Shown here piece after piece: positions 1 to 7,300 of a stretch of 8,455 bases of DNA. The notes under the pieces were generated by a model. That model did not search any database. It saw nothing but the letters and a program-made list of their open reading frames with translations, and was not told the DNA's origin. The stretch spans positions 1 through 8,455 of the forward strand of contig DAGQ01000030.1 of the NCBI GenBank assembly GCA_002498205.1. The letters run 5' to 3'. This DNA is from Euryarchaeota archaeon UBA596. GTDB taxonomy: Archaea; Thermoplasmatota; Poseidoniia; Poseidoniales; Poseidoniaceae. The translations under genes and the position numbers were made by a program. How positions within the stretch are numbered: the first letter of the stretch is position 1; every line of letters begins with the position of its first letter.

Positions 1-548
1 GAGGAAATCATGAAGTAATGATGAGAGGAACTTTTGCAAATGTAAGAATAAGAAATCATTTAGCGCCAAGTACGGAAGGAGGATATACAACTTATTTACC
101 AACGAATGAAGTTATGGATATTTATGATGCATCTATGAAGTATCAATCTGAAGAAATCCCTTTAATTGTGATAGCAGGAAGTCAATATGGTACTGGAAGT
201 AGTAGAGATTGGGCCGCAAAGGGTACGTTATTACTCGGAGTAAAGGCTGTAATTTCCACGTCATTTGAGAGAATCCATCGTTCTAATTTGGTTGGAATGG
301 GGGTATTACCTTTATGTTTTAAATCTGGGGAAGATGCAGAATCTTTAGGGTTAGATGGAACAGAATATTTTTCCATTCCAATCAATGAAGATGTTAAACC
401 CTTGCAGATGATTGATGTTGTTGCAACAAATGAAGATGGGAATAATATAAACTTTCAAGCACAAGTTAGGTTAGATACTCCAGTGGAAGTTGAATATTAT
501 ATGAATGGTGGAATTTTACATACTGTTTTAAGAAATTTAGCAAAATAA
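1..548 (+). CDS. acnA: Aconitate hydratase, AcnA type, C-terminal fragment (5' end outside window)
   Basis: This enzyme interconverts citrate and isocitrate in the cytoplasm using a [4Fe-4S] cluster. Only the last 181 residues are present. The reading frame is open to the left edge (first full codon at base 3) and reads GNHEVMMRGTFANVRIRN, a signature of AcnA/IRP-type aconitases, so the ATG at 18 is internal and not the start. The rest is the C-terminal swivel domain. It contains the active-site segment GTGSSRDWAAKG, with the catalytic Ser and Arg of the GSSR motif at bases 201-206, followed by SFERIHRSNLVGMGVLPL, also strongly conserved in AcnA. Full-length family members have about 900 residues, so roughly four fifths, including the cluster cysteines, lie upstream. 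The stop is TAA at 546-548 with no T-tract after it. The bacterial-type AcnA in a probable archaeon suggests old lateral transfer (inference). Family assignment is very secure. Confidence 0.96.
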   Translation, partial: GNHEVMMRGTFANVRIRNHLAPSTEGGYTTYLPTNEVMDIYDASMKYQSEEIPLIVIAGSQYGTGSSRDWAAKGTLLLGVKAVISTSFERIHRSNLVGMGVLPLCFKSGEDAESLGLDGTEYFSIPINEDVKPLQMIDVVATNEDGNNINFQAQVRLDTPVEVEYYMNGGILHTVLRNLAK

Positions 549-590
549 TTAGTATGCTAAATATAAATAATGGATTAAAAATCCGTGTAT
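549..590 (+). promoter_or_regulatory. Promoter of the small hypothetical gene: TATA-like box and short dyad
   Basis: This 42-base gap holds an archaeal-type TATA element, AATATAAATAA, at about 560-570. Its centre is about 26 bases before the ATG at 591, the usual archaeal box-to-start distance, so transcription would begin at or next to that ATG and the message would be leaderless. No Shine-Dalgarno sequence is visible. Between box and start lies a perfect dyad GGATT-AAA-AATCC (572-584), and before the box an imperfect one, TTAGTATGCTAA (549-560). Both may be chance in AT-rich DNA. There is no T-tract terminator for the aconitase gene here, so read-through from upstream is possible. Confidence 0.55.
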
Positions 591-1232
591 ATGCAGCCAG
601 AGATATACGGACCTGTAAGATATGTATATCAAGAGACTGAAGATGATATTGAGATTGTTATTGAAGGAGATTCAGTTTGGGTTAAGGACCTAGTATCTGA
701 ACTTAGTTTAACCGAGAAAGGTTGGTTACAACCATTAAAATTTGGAGTTAATTCAGAAGTACCTGAAGAGGTAAACGAATCTTTGATATCGGAGGATGAA
801 AATGTTAGTAATATGGGCCCAACTCCAGACCCTTCAAGGATTCCAATTATTTTACGACCTATTGGAAGTTTAGACATTGATTCAAAATTAGAAAGTTATG
901 GTGCTGCTGCTCAAGAACCTCCCACAATTGAAGAATTAGCAGAAGAATTCGACCAGTTAGAAGCGCCAGAGCCTAAATCAGGTCCGTTAGTCTTAGATCC
1001 TATGTCTGAAGCTTGGTTAGCAGAGTTATTCAAAATCTCTTTAAGTCGATTTGGAGTTACTACTTTACCTTTTGATACTATTGAAGCTGTAGCATCAGAA
1101 AAAATGTCAGATATGGAAGGAATGGAATTAGAATTATGGCTAGAAAAATTGTACAGGATGGGAAAATTAATGAAAAAGACCGCAGGTAGTAAAATTTCTT
1201 TTGGTCCAATTCCTTCTTGGATGAATTCTTGA
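591..1232 (+). CDS. Hypothetical acidic protein with possible C-terminal winged helix
   Basis: I do not recognise this family. The protein has 213 residues from ATG 591. A GTG at 585 would add two residues, but ATG 591 is preferred because the TATA-like box is centred 26 bases before it. Numbering from ATG 591, the N-terminal 50 residues look like a small beta/alpha domain (strands around VRYVYQ and IEIVIEGDSVWV, then a helix). Residues about 70-135 are an acidic, proline-rich and probably flexible linker (NMGPTPDPSR, AAAQEPPTIEELAEEF, APEPKSGP). Residues about 140-213 are predicted by eye to form three helices (AWLAELFKISLSRFG, DTIEAVASEKM, LELWLEKLYRMGKLMKK) followed by a short strand pair, an order compatible with a winged helix. 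There is no signal peptide, membrane segment or cysteine, so it is probably cytoplasmic. Codon use matches its neighbours. A nucleic-acid or protein-binding adaptor is only a guess. Confidence 0.8.
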   Translation: MQPEIYGPVRYVYQETEDDIEIVIEGDSVWVKDLVSELSLTEKGWLQPLKFGVNSEVPEEVNESLISEDENVSNMGPTPDPSRIPIILRPIGSLDIDSKLESYGAAAQEPPTIEELAEEFDQLEAPEPKSGPLVLDPMSEAWLAELFKISLSRFGVTTLPFDTIEAVASEKMSDMEGMELELWLEKLYRMGKLMKKTAGSKISFGPIPSWMNS

Positions 1233-1250
1233 TTTTTTACACATTTTTTA
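1230..1250 (+). terminator. Probable T-tract terminator after the hypothetical gene
   Basis: Two T6 runs (1233-1238 and 1244-1249) follow directly on the TGA stop at 1230-1232. Archaeal RNA polymerase terminates at T-rich tracts in the coding strand without needing a hairpin, so this fits a terminator. It would separate the giant gene from upstream transcription. Confidence 0.55.
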
Positions 1251-1259
1251 CTAAAATCT

Positions 1260-1276
1260 CACCCACGTAGTGGGTG
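1260..1276. repeat. Perfect inverted repeat CACCCAC-GTA-GTGGGTG
   Basis: A 7-base-pair perfect dyad with a 3-base centre, GC-rich in otherwise AT-rich intergenic DNA. It lies after the T-tracts and about 30 bases before the TATA-like element of the giant gene. Its position suits an operator or activator site. As RNA it could also fold into a short hairpin and protect the 3' end of a read-through transcript of the upstream gene. The function is inferred from position only. Confidence 0.5.
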
Positions 1277-1278
1277 GA

Positions 1279-1345
1279 ATTATCCTAGAACACAAAACCA
1301 AAGGGATAATAACGATTTGCGAGTCGCATGCATTAGTGATTAGAC
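1279..1345 (+). promoter_or_regulatory. Probable promoter region of the giant surface-protein gene
   Basis: The best TATA-like element is GGGATAATAAC (1303-1313), preceded by the purine-rich CCAAAG, a plausible BRE. A start about 25 bases downstream (near 1334) would leave a leader of roughly a dozen bases. No Shine-Dalgarno sequence precedes ATG 1346. Two dyads overlap the region. ATTATCC (1279-1285) and GGATAAT (1304-1310) form 7-base arms, one of them inside the TATA element. TGCGA-G-TCGCA (1318-1328) sits between box and predicted start, where a bound repressor would block initiation. The box itself is not a strong match. Confidence 0.4.
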
Positions 1346-4300
1346 ATGATTAGAGAGCAACATCTTGGTAGCAAACGTTTCAGAAGCATATCTTTAGTTT
1401 TGATAATGTTATTATCTAGCCTCGCAGCAATTGATTTTGCTGGAGCTGCAATTACAAGACAATATACGACCCATTACAACCCTACTGATATTGCAATTGC
1501 AGATTTTGATTGTGATGGCCATAAAGATCTTGCAATAGCTACAGACTACTCACATAGAATTACAGTACTTTGGAATGACGGGTTTGGAGATTTCACAGAA
1601 AGAACTGATGTTTGGGTATCTAATTCACCACGTAGAGAAGCAGATTGGACAGATATAGCATTTGCAGATAAAGTTGAAATTAAAAATAATGCTAATGGCC
1701 CCGCAGACATTGTTATTTGGCAAGCGAATTTACCATTTAATCAACCACCACAGCCAGGTAATGTTACAATTATTAGTAATGATGGTTGTGATTCAAGAAC
1801 TTTCTCAATAGGTGAACGTTTCACTCACTTTTATGTTTGGGATGTTAAAGTAGGAGATTTTGAAGGAGATGGTAATGATGATATTGCTGTATTGGAATTA
1901 GCAACAGATTTAACTACCCAAAATTTAGTTATTTATCCAGGACCTAATCCTACAGTACCTTCTTCAGAATTAACTTCTTTAGGCCAATCTACTACTTTTT
2001 CATTTAGAGAGTTTAATATTGGAAATAAGGGTGAAGATTTAGCTACTTTACCGAGCGGACAAGTGAACCCCGCAGATTGCGAAGATAATGACATCTGGCT
2101 TCTAAGAAGTTATGGGATAGATTATACAACTGGTCAATTAACTAACCCAGGTACAGGAGATAATGTAACGGTAGTTGAATTTGACTGTACTTTAGCAGGA
2201 GGTAGATTCCCAATAGATGCAACATCTCAAACGAGCGGCTCTTCAACAAATAATCCTGTTGAAGTCAACTTGAATACGGATTATGGAAGCTTTGCGATTA
2301 AGGATATTGATGAAGATGGATTTATTGATACAGTTGCAATGACAGATGAAAACTCTCAAAACATTACATTTGTATCTCGTACAGGAACAGGACCATGGTC
2401 AGCAGTTCAGGAGGAATATTTTGGACCTTATGTTGCTTTTTCAGTTTCAATTTCAGAACTTAATAACGACGGTAAACCCGATTTTATAGTTCCAACATTA
2501 TTAGAAGGATTTGAATATACTTCTTCCTCGGGACAACAAGGAACAGAATATTATTTTGATACTATTTCCAGTGTACAAGTTGTACTTTCAAAAACTAATG
2601 GATACAAAGCACCTTTATCTTATGATGTAGGGACAAGAGCCTCATTTGCTACTGTAGATCAATTTGTAGGATCTCCAAATAGCGCCCCTGATATTGTGGT
2701 TGGTTATACAGATTATTCTTGGGGTAATCCATATTACTGGGCAGAAAGTAGGGGTTGGAATGGCCAATATGATCACATAACTATAATTGAAATGGATTAC
2801 AAAGATTTGGCTTTAGAGGATATAGAAATAGGCCCCACAGATAAGTATTATGGAATTGTCGGAGAAGGTACTAGGGATGTTAATTTAACATTAGTAAACG
2901 GAGGAATGGAGGAATTAACTGGAACTTTTGATTTAGGATTAACTATTGATGAAATTAATCAGGCTTCTAGTGCAAATACAACAGTTTATGCTAACACATT
3001 TGATGACTCTGAAGAGTCTGGAGGATGTTCTGGAGGATGTACTTGGACTACACATGAATATTTACCAGATGAAGATATTCATTGGCATATTGAAGACCAA
3101 ACCATTACAGGTTCTTCAGATGAAGGAGATGAACCAAACAATAATTCATATCAGGCTAATTGGGAAGGTAATAATCCCACAGATTTTTATTGGGCAGGAA
3201 CATATTTACAAAACTCTTCGGGTACAGTTTGGTCTGGTTATGAGAAAAATTGGGATGAAGCATTAATTTTGAATGATGTGGATTTGACAGGGGCAGATCG
3301 TGCTTGGTTAAGTTTAGATTTATTCGGCTCATATGATTATACAGGATTAGGTAACGCTGGTAATGGTTTCTTTGCAATGTATTGGGTTTATGATGATACA
3401 GGTTTTATTGAGATCAATACAGAAGATGGAGGATGGCAACCTATTTCATGCCCATTCTTAGCTATCATTGACGGTTATTGTCCGGCAGGAGTTGCTCAAT
3501 GGGGTGGTTTTGATAATGATCGAGTATTAAATCAAATTATTAATGATGACCCTGAAAGATTCTCTCCTGGAACGGCAAGTGGACTTTACAGTGGAACTCA
3601 TTATGGTTGGCAACCGTATACTGCTGAAGGACTTGGACAATTTGACTTATCAAATTGGGCAGGTGAAGTTGTAGATTTAAGATTTAGATTCCGTAGTGGT
3701 TTCGAAGGCAGTATAGGATATGAAAACGAAACATATTGGTCAGGACTTGATGGGTTTGCTTTTGATAATATATCAATTTCAAAGCAACAAACATCATTTA
3801 CAACAATTTATGATAGTAATCAACCCGTTACAGTAAATAATCTTGAACCAGGTGATGAAATAATAGAACAAGTTCCATTTAATTTTGAAAATGATAAAAC
3901 ATATCGAATTAGTGCACAAATTACTCCAGATGCTTCTTGGACCGATGAGCAAGAAATCAATAATGAATTGAAATATTTCGTAACAACTCAAAATTTATTT
4001 GATCCTGCAGTTGTAAGTGTAGATTTCTTTGATGATGGTGGATTATATGCTGAAGGTGAATTACCTATGAAAGCAACAGTTACAAATTATGGAAATACTG
4101 AGATGGACTTTAATGTCGAGGCCTCAATTTTATTTGCAGTTCCATCACAATTGTATTGTGGCCCTGTAGATTCAGATGGGGATCAAAAGTTGTGTAGTGA
4201 AACCTTTGAGAATGCTCAAAAGTATATTCATATTGATGATGATGGTGATGGACAGGGAGATATTATAGATGATTCGGATATTCCTGATTCAACAATTGGT

Positions 4301-7300
4301 AGTTCAGCATACTGGTTTGGCCATCCTGATGTTTTAGAAACTAGTCAGAAAGGTTATGGAGATAATTGGAATGAAAATTTGAGTATTACAAATATTGATT
4401 TATCTAATCTTGGAGGAAATTATGCGGCTTTAAGTTTTGAATATTTTGCAGATACACATTACTATATTAGTAATAATGGGTCATATTATAATTATGAAGA
4501 TACAGTACAATTATTCGTAGAATGGTCTAAAGATGTAAATGGCGATGGAACAATAGGAGTAGATGAACAATTTGAAGGAATTATTTATGGTCAATATAAC
4601 GATTATAATAATGATAATTATTGTTCATCTGATGAAATTGAATATGTTGGTGACGTTGTAGACCCAAACAATGGTAGAGAATCACAATTTATTTTCAACT
4701 CAGATGGAGAAGTTAAGTCAACTTCTATTGATTTCACTCATCTTTATTTGTTGAATACTTCAAGAGTAATTGGTGGTTATTATTATACTGAGTGTACTTC
4801 ATTAGACGGTTCAGAAGATGTAGACATTACATTTCATTTTGAATCAAACTCCGATGGATATAACGGCCAAAATAATGGATATCTTGGTGTTGCAATTGAT
4901 AATGTATCTGTAAAACAATATACTTTTGCAGTTGATACAACATATACTGAAACAGTTACTGGTGTTGATGCACAAGAAGAAGTAGAAGTTGATTTTGGAA
5001 TGCATGATTTCGGACCAGGAGTTTACCGGTTCGAAGTAACTACATCTTTTGATAATCAAACATCCGGAACAACTTGGTTTGGTGAAGAAGAAATTGTAGT
5101 AGAGAATAATAAAACAAGATCAACATTCAATGTAGATAGTGTAAACCTAAAAATTTATCCTAGCACAATAAATTATCTAAAGTGTGTTGATGACAATACA
5201 CATCAGTGCGTTTATCCTATTGATGAAGTTGCAAATCATGAATTTAGTGCACAAGTAGGTAATGGTGTATTAGCTGGAAATTATGTTTTTAATTTAGAGG
5301 TAATAGAAACATCTACAGGAAATATGGTATTTAATGAATCTACTACTAAAGTGTATGAACTTCAACCATCAGAATCAGAAGTTGTAGATTTCCCAATCTT
5401 TATCAATTGGGAGAATAATAAAGAGTATAGAGTTGGATTCAAAGCATATCTTGTAGGTGGAGGATTAAGTGGTAATGATCCTAATTTTACTGCAACATTC
5501 TCTGAACAAATTGATGTATTGATATTATCTGATTTCGCAAATGGTGCAGATGGTGCCAAAGTTAAAAATAATCTGGCAGATCTTGGGATGACCCATACTC
5601 AACTTAATATGGCAGAAGATTGGGACACTTATCTTTCAAATAATTGGCTTGGAACCTCTGTTAAGGGAGCCAATGGATTTGAGAAAATTTTAATGCCTAT
5701 GCAAAATGATGCAACCGCTCAACAATTTGCAGAAGGAATCAGTACTGAGAAGATTACATTTGAAGGATTTATGAATGCTGGAGGTACAATTGAAATGCAT
5801 CTTGGACCTTATCAGTCATATTATCAATCAACTACAGGAGGAAGATTACCTTTAGGAATTACAGTTTCAAATACAGGTACAGCTAATGAAGATAAAGTAC
5901 AATATAATGACTTAGTTATTGGAGAACAATTCCACCCACTTCTTGATGGTATTGATACAACGATTATGGAAAAGTGGCATATATATAAAGATGCCAATGA
6001 TAAAAACCAATCCTGGGTCGCAGATTCAGTATTGAATACTCAATCATTAAATGATCAAGATAAAACAGTTAGAGGAGCATTAACTACAGTACCTTTAGGA
6101 AATTGTAGAGATTCTATGATTGGTGATGGTACTTTCCAAAATATAATTAGACACAAAACAGAAAATAGATTGAATAGTCTATTAAGTACATGTAATATTG
6201 GAGATGGTGGATTAATTGCAACTACACTAAATGTAGAGCAAAATTCTACTACTAATTTCCCACTTCTAAAAAATATGTTAAAATATATGGTTACTGAATA
6301 TTCAGACTTTGGCTCTTTTGGCACAGAATTAGGACTTGAAGTAGACGGTAGTGAACCATGTGGAAGATTGAATATACAAGTCTGTCCTGATCAAGGATAT
6401 GATTTCACAGAGATATCACAAGACAGAGATTATGAAATATTCTACATTAAGAGTAACCAAGAAGTAGATCTCTCTTTCTTTTCCAATTTAGAAGGATTAG
6501 AAGCTAATTGGGTTGTACAGGGTCCAACAGATTGGAACAATGAAAAAATTGATGAAGCAAATACTAATCCACTTTTAGTACAGAATACAGATTCAGTAAC
6601 TGCGACATTCTGCCAGGAAACACCATCGGTCGTCTTTGATTGTAACCAAGGAGCTACTTGGAATATCACATTGTATCTCTATAATGATCAGGGACATGGA
6701 AGGTCATTATTCCTTCAAGTTGTAACTGATGATGTTGGTGCAGATTCAGACGCGCCTGATGCTGAATTTGAGATTGAGTGGGGATCTGATAAAACAGATG
6801 ATGAAAAGGTAAAACCACATCCAGAAAACCCTACAAAGGAATATGGTGGAGAGGCTAGAGATGTTTATCAAATAATTTTACCAGATGATATAGATTCAGA
6901 TTATACTTCAGATACCGGAGTATGGGTTTACTTCGATGCTAGTGAAAGCAAAGATCTTGATTGGGTTGGAGAAGGAACTGGAATCAAATGGTATGAATGG
7001 AGAGTAACTAATGATTATCCAATCAAATATACTCAATTTAAGGATATTAAAATATTTGGAGATGTTGATGATGATGATGACCCCAATAAAGCGGCTCCAT
7101 ATTTCCAATTCCAGTTTACTCATGTAACCGCAGATAGAGATACAACATTTGAAGACTCACTAATTTGGTTTGATTTAATAGTATATGATAATGCAATGAA
7201 CCCAAGTGCAACAACTAGAATTTATTTCCAGGTTGTTTCTCCAGATTTAGTAGATGAACCACCAGTATGGGAATTTGAAGATACAATCTCTTGTGGAATT

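Noticed and set aside
18..20. ATG at 18 as the start of the first gene
   Set aside because: The frame is open to the left edge, and the residues before it (GNHEV) complete a conserved aconitase motif, so this Met is internal.
182..877. Minus-strand reading frames opposite the aconitase and hypothetical genes
   Set aside because: They lie fully antisense to supported genes, have shadow-type composition and show no promoter or family signal.
1328..1336. Tiny upstream reading frame ATG-CAT-TAG before the giant gene
   Set aside because: It has two codons, and the predicted transcript start lies inside or after it, so it is unlikely to be translated.
2946..3266. Plus-strand reading frame of 106 codons inside the giant gene
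   Set aside because: It is out of frame within a continuous, well-supported coding region. The product is Ile/Leu/Met/Lys-rich without a recognisable motif.
7061..7080. GAT-rich microsatellite-like run
   Set aside because: It is only a few units long and encodes an Asp run in frame. It is not a repeat element in its own right, so it is only noted with the PKD-like domain.
3156..7123. Several minus-strand reading frames of 65-89 codons opposite the giant gene
   Set aside because: They are chance open frames in AT-rich antisense DNA and show no domain, start signal or neighbour logic.
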